A DNA stretch of 64,000 nt, from assembly GCA_900551155.1 (NCBI GenBank), contig URVA01000001.1, positions 1-64,000 of the forward strand. Reading direction: 5' to 3'. The stretch comes from an uncultured Eggerthella sp. (lineage in GTDB: Bacteria; Actinomycetota; Coriobacteriia; Coriobacteriales; Eggerthellaceae). The notes under the pieces are model-generated. The model ran no database searches. It saw nothing but the letters and a program-made list of their open reading frames with translations, and had not been told where the DNA came from. Shown in pieces: positions 25,992 through 35,586 of the stretch (position 1 is the stretch's first letter; every line of letters starts with the position of its first letter). The position numbers and the translations under genes are program-made.

Positions 25992-28900
25992 ATGGCATTT
26001 GTACATCTTCATAATCATACAGAATACTCCCTGCTTGATGGCGCTACTCATATTTATGACATGGTAAAACGTGCAGCTGATCTAGGTATGCCAGCTGTTG
26101 CAATTACCGACCATGGCGTAATGAGCGGCGTACCAGAATTGGCAGATGCGTGTGAAAAGGTAAAGAAAGAAACGGGCATCTGGGTTAAGCCAATTTTTGG
26201 TTGCGAGATTTATTTCACCACCGACAGCGAACTGAAGAAGCAAAAGCAGCGTTTACATCACATGATTCTGCTTGCTAAAAACAATACGGGCTATCACAAT
26301 CTGCTCAAGCTGGTAAGCGAATCGCATGTTGATAATTTCTACTATCGTCCGCGCACTACCTTTGAAATGCTAAAAAAGTATTCTGAAGGCATTATTGCAA
26401 CAAGTGCGTGTATTGCAGGCATTATCCCTCGTTGCATTGATGACGGCGATTTTGCTGAAGCGGTTGAATGGGCAAAACGCTTTGCGGCGCTGTATGAACC
26501 AGGCGATTTTTATATCGAGCTGCAGGACCAAGGAATCACCACTAATGGTGGTATGACTCAGCTGGAGATGAATCGCAAGTTAACTGAAATTGCAAACCAG
26601 CTTGGCTTGCAAACTATCGCAACGAATGACTTCCATTATTTAACGCAAGAAGATGCTGTTGCGCAGGATATTATGCTGTGCATTGGTACGAACTCTACCG
26701 TTACCCAGGAAAAGCGCTTTAAGTTCCCGAACGATCAGTTCTACATGAAGACTGAAGAGGAAATGCGCACTGCTCTTAAAGATTTTCCTGAAGCATGTGA
26801 TAACACAGTGGCTTTGGCGGAAAAATGTAATGTGGAGCTCGAACGTGATGCAATTTTGCCTCGCTTCCCCTTGCCTGAAGGAGAAACGGAAGAATCTTAC
26901 TTCCGCAAGCGTGTACAGGAAGGCTTGGTTCGTCGTTATGGCGATCCTGTTCCTGCCGAGGTGCAGGAACGCGCCGATTACGAAATGAGCGTTATTATCC
27001 AGCAAGGCTTCCCTGCATACTTCCTTATCGTTCAGGAATATATCGAATGGGCGCGTAGCCAAGGTATCGGCGTAGGCCCTGGTCGTGGTTCTGCGGCTGG
27101 TGCAATCGTTGCTTATGCCATGGGTATTACTGACTTAGATCCGCTTTCAAATGGCTTGCTCTTCGAACGTTTCTTGTCTCCTGAACGTGTAGAGATGCCT
27201 GATATCGACGTTGACTTCGAAGATGAACGTCGTCAGGAAGTAATTGAACACATTAAAGACGTGTATGGCGAAGACCATGTATCGGGCGTAATTACCTTCG
27301 GCAAATTGCAGGCAAAAAATGCTGTGCGTGACGCTGCCCGCGTATTGGACTATCCGTATGCGGTAGGCGATAAGGTTGCCAAGCTTATCGGTAACGAATT
27401 GGGCATTACCATTGATGATGCAATGGCGAAAAACCCTGATTTAAAGCAGGCATACGATACTGAAGAAGACGTACGTCGCGTAATTGACGCGGCGCGATCC
27501 ATTGAAGGTCATGTACGTGGCGAAGGCGTTCATGCTTGTGCAACGATTATTTGCCGTGACCCTATGAGCGATCACGTACCCATGAAGCGCGATACCAAGG
27601 GCGGCGGCATCATTACCCAATACGATGGTCACTATACGCCTGACTTGGGTCTGCTGAAGATGGACTTCTTGGGTCTGCGTACCTTAGGCGTACTTTCTCG
27701 TGCATGCCGCAATATTAAAAATCGTTTTGGCGTGGAAATAATTCCTGAGGAAATTCCAACAGACGATGAAAAAGCATTCGAGCTAATGCGTAGTGGCAAC
27801 ATGGACGGCCTTTTCCAGGTAGAAAGTGCCCTGTATGTAAGTTTGTTTAGCCGTCTACCACCTCATAGGTTCTCTGACGTTGTAGCTTCTATTGCACTTA
27901 ACCGTCCAGGTCCTTTGGAGTCTGGCATGGTTGACGACTACGTATTGGTAGCAAGTGGCAAAACGCCTGTTCATTACTACGATGATCGTCTTCGTCCTAT
28001 TCTGGAAGAAACCTATGGCACCATGGTCTATCAGGAACAGATCATGCAGATATCTATGGTTATGAGTGGCTTTTCTGCTGGTAAGGCAGACAAGTTGCGT
28101 AAAGCTATGGGTAAAAAGAAGATTGACGTTATGCGTCAGCTTCAGGAAGACTGGAATACAGGCGCCGTAGAAAATGGCTTTAGCTTAGAAATTGCTAAAA
28201 AGATTTGGGAAGATGCGGAAAAGTTCGCTAAGTACGCCTTTAACAAATCGCACTCGGCAGCATATGCAATTTTGGTTATGCGCACGGCTTATTTGAAGGC
28301 GCATTATCCTAACGACTATATGGCGGCAGTGTTGTCGTCGTATATGGGCAACTCAGATCGCCTGATTAAATATATTGCAAGTTGTAACCGCACGGGTATT
28401 CCCGTTTTGTCTCCTGACGTAAATTCTTCAAACCTTGAATTTACGCCTTTAGATGATGGTATTCGCTTTGGTTTGGCGGGCATTCGCGGTGTGGGCGAAA
28501 AGGTTGCTCAGGTAATCATTGACGAACGTGAAGCGAATGGTCCGTATACGTCTTTGCATGATTTTGTAAATCGTGTTGATTCGTCTGCGTACAATCGCAA
28601 AACGCTTGAAGCACTTATTAAATCTGGTGGTTTTGACTCAACGGGATACACTCGTAAACAGTTGATGTATTTTGTGGACGAAACGCCCCTTCTTGAAAGC
28701 GCAACGAAGCGACAGAAAGACAAAGATGCTGGTCAGATGGATATGTTCAGCATGTTTGCTGATGTGGATGATTCGTTTAAGGAAGATATTCCAGAGCCCG
28801 ATGGTATTGAATGGGATAGGCGCACTAAACTTGCCTTCGAAAAAGACATCTTAAAGATGTATGTATCCGACCATCCGCTTCGTCCATACGAGAACTATTT

Positions 28901-29453
28901 GTCGCGCACCATGAAATACACCTTGGGTGATTTGATGGATCGTGAAGAAGGCATTAAGTCGGCTACCTTTGCGGGCATGGTTTCAGAAACCAACATTCGT
29001 CGTACAAAGCGTGGCACCTTGATGGCAAGCTTTACCTTGGAGGACACAACAGGTCATATTGAATGTGTTTGCTTTGATTACGAGAAGAATCAAGCAGCTA
29101 TTCAGGAAGATGCCATTATTACCTGTAAGGGCAAGTTTGAGGTAAACGATCGTGGTAGTCAGCTTTTGGTGTACGAAGCAAAGCCTCTCGAGCTTTCGGA
29201 AGCAGATATGAATGTTGCACCGATGCAGTTGGAATTAACTCTTGCTACGCGTGAGTTGAATTCGGTGGCGTCGGATAAGTTGATGCGTATCTTAAAGGCT
29301 CACCCAGGCAAAGATCCTGTCATTTTGTATATCAATGAAGAAAATGGCAAACGCATGAGAGCAGAATTACCGCTGACCATTGATTCAAACAGTGCGCACT
29401 TAAAGGCACACTTAGCTGATTTGTTTGGCCGTCCCGTTTGGAAGGCTTCTTAG
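25992..29453 (+). CDS. dnaE: DNA polymerase III alpha subunit
   Basis: Replicative polymerase of 1153 residues, DnaE type. The N-terminal PHP domain carries 'VHLHNHTEYSLLDGA', 'ITDHGVMSG', 'GCEIY' and 'TNDFHY', the metal-ligand pattern of PHP domains that may keep proofreading nuclease activity. The polymerase has 'GPGRGSAAGAIVAYAMGITDLDPL' and the catalytic 'PDIDVDFEDERRQEV' aspartates. 'HFNKSHSAAYA'-like 'AFNKSHSAAYA' lies in the fingers, then helix-hairpin-helix and a C-terminal OB domain ('ATFAGMVSETNIRRTKRG'). truA starts one base after the stop. Confidence 0.98.
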   Translation: MAFVHLHNHTEYSLLDGATHIYDMVKRAADLGMPAVAITDHGVMSGVPELADACEKVKKETGIWVKPIFGCEIYFTTDSELKKQKQRLHHMILLAKNNTGYHNLLKLVSESHVDNFYYRPRTTFEMLKKYSEGIIATSACIAGIIPRCIDDGDFAEAVEWAKRFAALYEPGDFYIELQDQGITTNGGMTQLEMNRKLTEIANQLGLQTIATNDFHYLTQEDAVAQDIMLCIGTNSTVTQEKRFKFPNDQFYMKTEEEMRTALKDFPEACDNTVALAEKCNVELERDAILPRFPLPEGETEESYFRKRVQEGLVRRYGDPVPAEVQERADYEMSVIIQQGFPAYFLIVQEYIEWARSQGIGVGPGRGSAAGAIVAYAMGITDLDPLSNGLLFERFLSPERVEMPDIDVDFEDERRQEVIEHIKDVYGEDHVSGVITFGKLQAKNAVRDAARVLDYPYAVGDKVAKLIGNELGITIDDAMAKNPDLKQAYDTEEDVRRVIDAARSIEGHVRGEGVHACATIICRDPMSDHVPMKRDTKGGGIITQYDGHYTPDLGLLKMDFLGLRTLGVLSRACRNIKNRFGVEIIPEEIPTDDEKAFELMRSGNMDGLFQVESALYVSLFSRLPPHRFSDVVASIALNRPGPLESGMVDDYVLVASGKTPVHYYDDRLRPILEETYGTMVYQEQIMQISMVMSGFSAGKADKLRKAMGKKKIDVMRQLQEDWNTGAVENGFSLEIAKKIWEDAEKFAKYAFNKSHSAAYAILVMRTAYLKAHYPNDYMAAVLSSYMGNSDRLIKYIASCNRTGIPVLSPDVNSSNLEFTPLDDGIRFGLAGIRGVGEKVAQVIIDEREANGPYTSLHDFVNRVDSSAYNRKTLEALIKSGGFDSTGYTRKQLMYFVDETPLLESATKRQKDKDAGQMDMFSMFADVDDSFKEDIPEPDGIEWDRRTKLAFEKDILKMYVSDHPLRPYENYLSRTMKYTLGDLMDREEGIKSATFAGMVSETNIRRTKRGTLMASFTLEDTTGHIECVCFDYEKNQAAIQEDAIITCKGKFEVNDRGSQLLVYEAKPLELSEADMNVAPMQLELTLATRELNSVASDKLMRILKAHPGKDPVILYINEENGKRMRAELPLTIDSNSAHLKAHLADLFGRPVWKAS

Positions 29454-29454
29454 C

Positions 29455-30300
29455 ATGGTGGTGTTGGCGCTTGAAGTCGCGTACAATGGTGCGCCGTTTT
29501 CAGGATTCGCGCGCCAGCCTAGTCAGTTGACGGTGCAGGGCAGTATCGAAGAAGCTCTTGCCTTGATTTTTCGCCGTCCTATTGAAACGGTGTGTGCGGG
29601 TCGTACCGATTCGGGCGTTCATGCTAAGGGTCAGGTTGTGAGTTTTGAAGTTGAAGAAGCAGAATACGAGCAACGCAGCGATTATAAATTGCTGCGCTCT
29701 CTTAACGCCCTTACCCATGAAGATATTTCTATTCGGACTATAGAGCGCAAGCCGCAAGATTTTTCTGCGCGCTTTTCTGCTACTATGCGTGAATATCGCT
29801 ATTTCATTTGCACGGATAAAGCAGCGCCTTTGCTTATGAAGAACTTCTGCTGGCACATTCCAAAAGAGCTAGATCTTGAAGCTATGCGTCAAGCAGCTGC
29901 CTACTTAATTGGCGAACACGATTTTAAGAGCTTTTGTATGGCGGTTTCTGCTGAAGGCAAATCTACCATGCGTAACGTGTTTAGCATTTCTGTTGAACCT
30001 CAGGAGCTTTGGGGTGAACAACTTGTTGTCATTACCGTGAAGGGCAACGCATTTTTGCATTCAATGGTGCGCACTATTGTGGGCACACTTGTTGCGGTAG
30101 GGCGTGGGCAACGTAAACCCGAATGGGTTGCCGAGGTGCTTGAAGCGCGGAATCGAAGTGCTGCAGGAGAAAACGCTCCTGCCCAAGGATTGGTGTTTTG
30201 GCGAGTAAGCTACGAAGGTACACGCGTGCATAATCCGTTGCCCCGTTGGAGCGATACTCTTTCGGATTCAATGTTAAACATTTGTAATAGTTTGCTATAG
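29455..30300 (+). CDS. truA: tRNA pseudouridine(38-40) synthase
   Basis: Isomerises uridines 38-40 in the tRNA anticodon arm. The nucleophile is D52 in 'CAGRTDSGVHAKGQ'. 'LNALTHEDISIRTIE', 'KEYRYFI'-like 'MREYRYFICT', 'GEHDFKSFCM' and 'FLHSMVRTIVGTLVAVGRG' are standard. The ATG at 29455 gives 281 residues; upstream in-frame starts fall inside dnaE. GGAAGG within the dnaE end serves as ribosome site. A possible partner in tRNA modification, tilS, is at 57962. Confidence 0.95.
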   Translation: MVVLALEVAYNGAPFSGFARQPSQLTVQGSIEEALALIFRRPIETVCAGRTDSGVHAKGQVVSFEVEEAEYEQRSDYKLLRSLNALTHEDISIRTIERKPQDFSARFSATMREYRYFICTDKAAPLLMKNFCWHIPKELDLEAMRQAAAYLIGEHDFKSFCMAVSAEGKSTMRNVFSISVEPQELWGEQLVVITVKGNAFLHSMVRTIVGTLVAVGRGQRKPEWVAEVLEARNRSAAGENAPAQGLVFWRVSYEGTRVHNPLPRWSDTLSDSMLNICNSLL

Positions 30301-30390
30301 TATGGCTTTGTTTAACTTGCCTGAGGCATAGGAATGACTTTTTTCTTATGTATTCAGGCGGTGAAGGCGTATACGAAGAAAGAAGAACTA

Positions 30391-31782
30391 ATGACTTCAA
30401 CAGAACCCGCACAGCAGGCTGGTCGTGCCTCTTGGTCAGGTAAGCTTGCTTTTGTTTTGGCGGCAGCCGCTTCGGCTGTTGGCTTGGGAAGCATGTGGCG
30501 CTTCCCTTACTTGGCTGCTAAGTATGGTGGCGGCACCTTCCTTCTTACTTATTTGGTATTTGTTTTTACTATTGGCATTGCACTGTTGCTTTTGGAAACG
30601 GCACTTGGTCGTAAGACAGGTCAGAGCTCCATTGGTGCATTTAAGGCATATGGAAAGAAATATGCCTTTATTGGCATTTTGATGTCTGCCGTTCCTTTCA
30701 TCATCGTGCCTTACTACTGCGTTATTGGTGGTTGGGTAACCAAGTTTTTAGCATGTTATGTAACGGGCGACATTGCTTCGCTGACCGATGGCGGCGACTA
30801 CTTCACGACCTTTATTGCAAACGGTCCTGAAAGTATCGTTTTCATGCTTATCTTTATGTTCTTGACCTACTTTGTTGTTTCTCGTGGTGTTAAGGGCGGT
30901 ATCGAAAAAGCAAACCTGGTTATGATGCCTGCTTTGATCTTGATGGCAATTGGTGTTGCTATTTATGCTCTTACTTTGCCAGGCGCAATTGACGGTCTTG
31001 CTTATTACTTCATCCCTGATCCAGCTGGATTTACGCCTGAAATGGTTATTTCTGCTTTAGGTCAGACCTTCTTTACCTTGTCTTTGGCAATGGGCATCAT
31101 GGTAACCTATGGCTCTTATTTGGATAAAACCTCCAAGCTTACCTCTAGCGTTGCTCAGATTGCAGGCACTACCTTTAGTGTTTCTTTGCTTGCAGGCTTG
31201 ATGATTATTCCTGCAGCATTTGCGGCTATGGGTTCAGGTGAAGCAGTTGCTCAAAACTCTGGTCCTACGCTGATGTTTGTTGTATTGCCACAGGTATTCA
31301 GTGGCTTGGGTGACATTGCTCCTGTTATTGGTGCGGTGTTCTTTATCCTGGTATTGTTTGCTGCTTTAACCAGTTCTATTTCGCTGGTTGAAACCTGTAC
31401 TGCAATTATTCAAGACGCAACGCATTGCCATCGTCGTACCGCGCTTATTGTTACGATTGTATGGACAACATTGATGGGCATTATCGTTAACCTTGGTTTC
31501 GGCACTTTGTCGTTCATCGCGCCATTGGGTGAAGGTTCAACCATTCTGGACTTCCTGGACTTCATTTCGAATTCTGTCATGATGCCAGTAGTTGCTCTGC
31601 TTACCTGTATCTTTATTGGCTGGATTGTAGGCACGAAGTCCATTGAAGAAGAAGTTAAACTTTCAGCTCCCTTTAAGCTGAACAAAGTATGGGCGTTCAT
31701 GATTAAGTTCATCGCACCTGTTGTGCTGGTAATCATTCTGGTTGCTTATGTTGCACAGACCATGGGCTTGTTCACGATGTAA
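30391..31782 (+). CDS. Sodium-dependent transporter, NSS (SNF) family
   Basis: Secondary transporter importing an amino acid or related amine with sodium. The 463-residue protein has about 11-12 TM helices. TM1 contains the unwound sodium-site region 'AAASAVGLGSMWRFPYLAAKYGGG', diagnostic for the LeuT fold, followed by 'LLLETALGRKTGQS'. 'TFFTLSLAMGIMVTYGSYL' is the TM6-like segment. The ATG at 30391 begins a short polar N-terminus; an upstream frame from 30334 adds unlikely residues. 90 nt after truA, with a strong terminator downstream. Substrate not predictable. Confidence 0.93.
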   Translation: MTSTEPAQQAGRASWSGKLAFVLAAAASAVGLGSMWRFPYLAAKYGGGTFLLTYLVFVFTIGIALLLLETALGRKTGQSSIGAFKAYGKKYAFIGILMSAVPFIIVPYYCVIGGWVTKFLACYVTGDIASLTDGGDYFTTFIANGPESIVFMLIFMFLTYFVVSRGVKGGIEKANLVMMPALILMAIGVAIYALTLPGAIDGLAYYFIPDPAGFTPEMVISALGQTFFTLSLAMGIMVTYGSYLDKTSKLTSSVAQIAGTTFSVSLLAGLMIIPAAFAAMGSGEAVAQNSGPTLMFVVLPQVFSGLGDIAPVIGAVFFILVLFAALTSSISLVETCTAIIQDATHCHRRTALIVTIVWTTLMGIIVNLGFGTLSFIAPLGEGSTILDFLDFISNSVMMPVVALLTCIFIGWIVGTKSIEEEVKLSAPFKLNKVWAFMIKFIAPVVLVIILVAYVAQTMGLFTM

Positions 31783-31832
31783 CAGAGTAGAGATCAGCTA
31801 ATTACTTTTAGGATGCTTTAGAAAGCAAGTTA

Positions 31833-31862
31833 GGAAGCCTCGCAAACGAGGCTTCCTTTTTT
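31833..31862 (+). terminator. Rho-independent terminator after NSS transporter
   Basis: 10-bp perfect stem GGAAGCCTCG / CGAGGCTTCC with a CAAA loop and TTTTTT tail. Confidence 0.95.
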
Positions 31863-31949
31863 ATGCGGGCTTGTTTGTGCGGAATGCACGCAGGTGCTGA
31901 GGGTGGTATTATTAACACCGCATTTTATAAACAAATAAAGGAGAAACAC

Positions 31950-33014
31950 GTGTCTCTTTCAATCGGAATTGTTGGACTTCCTAATGTAGGTAAATCTTCG
32001 CTGTTTACTGCGCTTACCAAGAAAAGCGGTTTTGCAGCTAACTATCCCTTTGCAACTATTGAGCCTAATGTAGGCATTGTTCCTGTGCCAGACGATCGCT
32101 TAGAGGGTTTGGCGGCAATTGATCATCCTGCAAAAATTGTTCCTGCTACGGTTGAATTTGTAGACATCGCTGGTTTGGTTGCAGGTGCTTCACAGGGTGA
32201 AGGCTTAGGCAATAAGTTTTTAGCTAACATTCGTGAAACTGATGCAATTTGTGAAGTAGTGCGCTTCTTTACCGACCCCAATGTAGAGCACGTTTCGCGC
32301 AAGGTTGATCCGCAAAGCGACGTGGAAACCATTAAGACCGAATTAGTTCTTGCAGATATGGGCACCATCGAAAAAGCTCTTCCTCGTTTGGAAAAGGAAG
32401 CTAAGCGTGATAAGTCCGCAGTTCTGAAGTTTGAAACTGCCAAGAAAGTATTGGACGGTTTAAATGAAGGTCATCGTGCGCTTTCTCTAGATTTGTCTGA
32501 CGACGAAAAGGATTCCATTAAGGAATTGTGCCTGCTCACTATGAAGCCACTTTTATATATCGCAAATGTGGATGAAAGCCAGCTGAATGCCGAACTTCCA
32601 GAAATTGACGGTCAACAGCCGGTGCCAATCTGCGCTAAGACTGAAGCGGATTTGGCAGAGCTTGAACCAGAAGAAGCTCAGATGTTCTTAGACGAACTTG
32701 GTTTGGACGAATCTGGTCTGGCTCGTCTGGTTCGTGAAGCATATAAGCTCCTTGGTTTGCAAAGCTTCTTTACCAGCGGCGAAACCGAAACGCGTGCGTG
32801 GACCATTCCTGTAGGCGCTAAAGCTCCTCAGGCTGCAGGCGTTATTCATACCGACTTTGAGCGCGGCTTCATTAAGGCGGAAACCGCATCGTATGAAGAC
32901 TACGTTGAACTGGGTGGCGAAAAAGGTTGCCGCGATGCAGGTAAGCTGCGCCAAGAGGGTAAGGACTATGTCGTGCAAGACGGAGACGTTATGCACTTTA
33001 AATTTAACGTGTAA
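31950..33014 (+). CDS. ychF: Redox-regulated ATPase YchF (Obg family)
   Basis: Universally conserved Obg-like P-loop protein that prefers ATP and binds ribosomes. The 354-residue protein has G1 'GLPNVGKSS', G2/G3 '[12 protein letters not shown]' and '[24 protein letters not shown]', the altered G4 'ANVDE' (N-x-x-E, explaining the ATP preference), a coiled-coil insert, and a C-terminal TGS domain ('[21 protein letters not shown]'). The GTG at 31950 has AAGGAG 6 nt upstream; the longer frame from 31863 overlaps the preceding terminator and is rejected. Confidence 0.97.
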   Translation: MSLSIGIVGLPNVGKSSLFTALTKKSGFAANYPFATIEPNVGIVPVPDDRLEGLAAIDHPAKIVPATVEFVDIAGLVAGASQGEGLGNKFLANIRETDAICEVVRFFTDPNVEHVSRKVDPQSDVETIKTELVLADMGTIEKALPRLEKEAKRDKSAVLKFETAKKVLDGLNEGHRALSLDLSDDEKDSIKELCLLTMKPLLYIANVDESQLNAELPEIDGQQPVPICAKTEADLAELEPEEAQMFLDELGLDESGLARLVREAYKLLGLQSFFTSGETETRAWTIPVGAKAPQAAGVIHTDFERGFIKAETASYEDYVELGGEKGCRDAGKLRQEGKDYVVQDGDVMHFKFNV

Positions 33015-33112
33015 GCGACCTGTATTAACGGCACCTGTGCGCAAAGCCTTCTAGGACGAAGCAATACAAGCAGCAAAGCTATGTTGTAAGCGCACAACAA
33101 CTTTACTTATTC

Positions 33113-33139
33113 AAGCGAGGCATCCGCCTCGCTTTTTTA
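33113..33139 (+). terminator. Rho-independent terminator after ychF
   Basis: 9-bp stem AAGCGAGGC / GCCTCGCTT with an ATCC loop, then TTTT. Confidence 0.92.
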
Positions 33140-33296
33140 TGCGGCGAAGTAATTAAAAGCACTCTAAAGACAAAGATTATTGCATGGGTTCTTAACGAGA
33201 TGCATCTTGTCTGCGTGCTAAACTTTCTTACAGGACTAAACAAGATATCACGCAATAAACCGAACAGTATGCGTGTTTTGCGAGTAGGGGCACTCT

Positions 33297-34463
33297 ATGG
33301 AACTTCGCGAAATGGGGAAAACGGGCGTAAAAGTTTCACCTTTGGGCTTTGGTGTTATGCGCTTGCCACTAAAAAATGGCGGCAAAACAGCAAATGACAC
33401 CACGATTGATAATGTTGATGTAGATACTTCTATTGCAATGATTCGTCATGCAATTGATGAAGGAGTGAACTATTTCGATACCGCCTATAACTATGTGGCA
33501 GGATCTTCGGAAGTTATCTTAGGACAGGCTCTTAAAGATGGTTATCGCGAAAAGGTATATGTAGCTTCTAAATCTCCTGCATGGCTGTATAAAGCTCCTG
33601 AAGATTTTGATCGCTATTTGAGCGAGCAGCTTGAACGTTTGGATATGGACTATATCGATTTCTATCTGTTGCATTCCATGAATGGTGGCAGCTGGAAAAA
33701 GTCGGTACGCAACAATGCGGTAGAGTCTATGGTTCGCGCTAAAGCGGAAGGCAAAGTAAAGCACATCGGTTTTTCTTTCCATGATGACCTGGAGCTTTTT
33801 GAAGAAATTCTTAACGCTGCCGATTGGGATTTTTGCCAAATTCAGCTGAATTATTATGATCGCGATTACCAGGCAGGCGTTAAGGGCGCAAAGATGGCAG
33901 CCGAACGTGACATGGGTGTTATCGTTATGGAGCCTTTGCGTGGTGGTTTGCTGGTTGATTTGCCAAAGAGCGTGCAAGAAGTCTTTGATAATTCGGTATA
34001 TGATCGCAGCAATGTTGAATGGTCGTTTGATTGGCTGTGGGATATGCCAGAAATTTCTTGCGTCTTATCAGGCATGACTACTCCGCAGCAGCTTGAAGAT
34101 AATCTTGGCTATATGAAACGTGCTTCTGTTGGCATGCTTACCGACGATGAACGTGCGGTAATCGATGCGGCAAAGGCGGCGCTTGACGCTAAGGCTGCTA
34201 TCCCTTGTACGGGCTGTAACTATTGCGTGGATATGTGTCCTAACAAGATTGCCATCCCTTACAATTTCCGCGCTTACAACATGGGTGTTTTGTATGACAA
34301 CATGGACTTGGCTAAAGAATTTTATGCCGAAGAGGTTACGAGTTATGGCCGTCGTGCAGAGCATTGCACGAGCTGCGGAACATGCGAAGATATTTGTCCT
34401 CAGCACATTAAGATTAGCGAATGGCTCCCAAAGGTTGATGAGCTTTTAAATACCGATAAGTAA
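33297..34463 (+). CDS. Aldo/keto reductase with C-terminal 2x[4Fe-4S] ferredoxin domain
   Basis: A 388-residue protein. The AKR barrel begins 'MELREMGKTGVKVSPLGFGVMRLP' and keeps the catalytic Asp/Tyr in 'YFDTAYNY' and the His in 'YLLHSMNGG'. After about residue 295 come two cluster motifs, 'CTGCNYCVDMCP' and 'CTSCGTCEDICP', spanning to the C-terminus. Such fusions are common in anaerobes and probably use ferredoxin-type electrons; the substrate is unknown. GTAGGGG lies before the ATG. It is monocistronic, followed by a long perfect inverted repeat. Confidence 0.93.
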   Translation: MELREMGKTGVKVSPLGFGVMRLPLKNGGKTANDTTIDNVDVDTSIAMIRHAIDEGVNYFDTAYNYVAGSSEVILGQALKDGYREKVYVASKSPAWLYKAPEDFDRYLSEQLERLDMDYIDFYLLHSMNGGSWKKSVRNNAVESMVRAKAEGKVKHIGFSFHDDLELFEEILNAADWDFCQIQLNYYDRDYQAGVKGAKMAAERDMGVIVMEPLRGGLLVDLPKSVQEVFDNSVYDRSNVEWSFDWLWDMPEISCVLSGMTTPQQLEDNLGYMKRASVGMLTDDERAVIDAAKAALDAKAAIPCTGCNYCVDMCPNKIAIPYNFRAYNMGVLYDNMDLAKEFYAEEVTSYGRRAEHCTSCGTCEDICPQHIKISEWLPKVDELLNTDK

Positions 34464-34520
34464 CTTATTAGTATATTAACTATCAATACGTCAACTATAA
34501 TTTACAATAGTAGCGAAACT

Positions 34521-34563
34521 GAAATGCGTTTATATCGTCAGATTGAAGATATAAACGCATTTC
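34521..34563. repeat. Perfect 16-bp inverted repeat
   Basis: GAAATGCGTTTATATC (34521-34536) and its exact reverse complement (34548-34563) flank an 11-nt centre. It is A/T-rich and has no strong T-run, so it is either a factor-independent terminator of the reductase gene or an operator. It lies 153 nt before larB. Confidence 0.7.
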
Positions 34564-34715
34564 TCTGTTACCGTGACTTTGATAGCTGCGAACAGCACAG
34601 TGCTTGTCATGTGCCACAAGCAGGATGGGTGGCTGCAAGCGAAACGGGCAGCTTGTACCCGCAAACAAAGTGGCGGTTAAGTCTCATAAAGCTATTTGCG
34701 CAAAGAAGGTATACC

Positions 34716-35477
34716 ATGCATTCCGATGAAATTGAGCGTATTTTAACTGAAGTCTCCAAGGGCACTTGTTCGGTCGAAGATGCTCTACTCTCTCTAAAAA
34801 AAGAGCCCTTTACTGATTTGGGATATGCCAAGGTTGATCATCATCGTGCCTTGCGTCAAAACGCTGCCGAAGTGGTGTATGGCGCAGGAAAAACGCCCGA
34901 TCAAATTGCAGGAATTGTTGCTTCGCTTCAAAAAGAAGGCGAAAAGACCGTTCTTATCACTCGACTAAAGCCAGAAGCTGCAGCGCTTTTACGTACCGAA
35001 ATACCACTTACCTATCATGAGCTTTCAGGTGTGGGTATTGTAGGCGATATGCCTAAACCTACAGGAAATGGAAAGATTGTTGTTGCGTGTGCTGGTACCA
35101 GCGATTTGCCTGTAGCAGAAGAAGCGGCGCTTACTGCTGAAGTTTTAGGTAACGAAGTAGTGCGCTTGTTTGATGTGGGTGTTGCAGGCCTTCATCGCTT
35201 GCTTGCTCATATGGACGACATTATGGATGCTCAAGTTGTTATTGCCATTGCTGGTATGGAAGGTGCTCTTGCAAGTGTTATTGGCGGCATGGCTTCGTGC
35301 CCTGTTATTGCGGTGCCAACAAGTGTTGGTTATGGCGCTTCCTTTAATGGTTTGGCAGCATTGCTTTCGATGCTTAATTCTTGCGCGAGTGGCGTAAGTG
35401 TTGTGAATATCGACAATGGCTTTGGCGCTGCTTTCCAGGCGCATCTCATTAACCATTTGCCTGGCAAAGCATCTTAG
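34716..35477 (+). CDS. larB: LarB, nickel-pincer cofactor biosynthesis carboxylase
   Basis: LarB carboxylates and hydrolyses nicotinic acid adenine dinucleotide to pyridinium-3,5-biscarboxylic acid mononucleotide, the first step to the nickel-pincer (NPN) cofactor of lactate racemase-type enzymes. The 253-residue protein has a C-terminal PurE-like fold: 'KIVVACAGTSDLPVAEEAALTA', 'DVGVAGLHRLLAH', 'VIAIAGMEGALASVIGG', 'PVIAVPTSVGYGASFNGLAALLSMLNSC' and 'VVNIDNGFGAA'. The ATG at 34716 is preceded by AGAAGG; the frame open from 34524 runs through the inverted repeat and is rejected. A LarC-like gene follows. Confidence 0.92.
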   Translation: MHSDEIERILTEVSKGTCSVEDALLSLKKEPFTDLGYAKVDHHRALRQNAAEVVYGAGKTPDQIAGIVASLQKEGEKTVLITRLKPEAAALLRTEIPLTYHELSGVGIVGDMPKPTGNGKIVVACAGTSDLPVAEEAALTAEVLGNEVVRLFDVGVAGLHRLLAHMDDIMDAQVVIAIAGMEGALASVIGGMASCPVIAVPTSVGYGASFNGLAALLSMLNSCASGVSVVNIDNGFGAAFQAHLINHLPGKAS

Positions 35478-35586
35478 AGTATCTGTAACAAACTATCTGT
35501 AGGAAAACATCTAAATTAACAGCAAAACGCCGAGACGAAATCAAACAATTCGGCACAAAAGCTTCAGGATATAAAGGAGAAAACAC

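Noticed and set aside
34524..34715. N-terminal extension of LarB
   Set aside because: It would read through the 16-bp inverted repeat and has no ribosome site; ATG 34716 has one and matches the family start.
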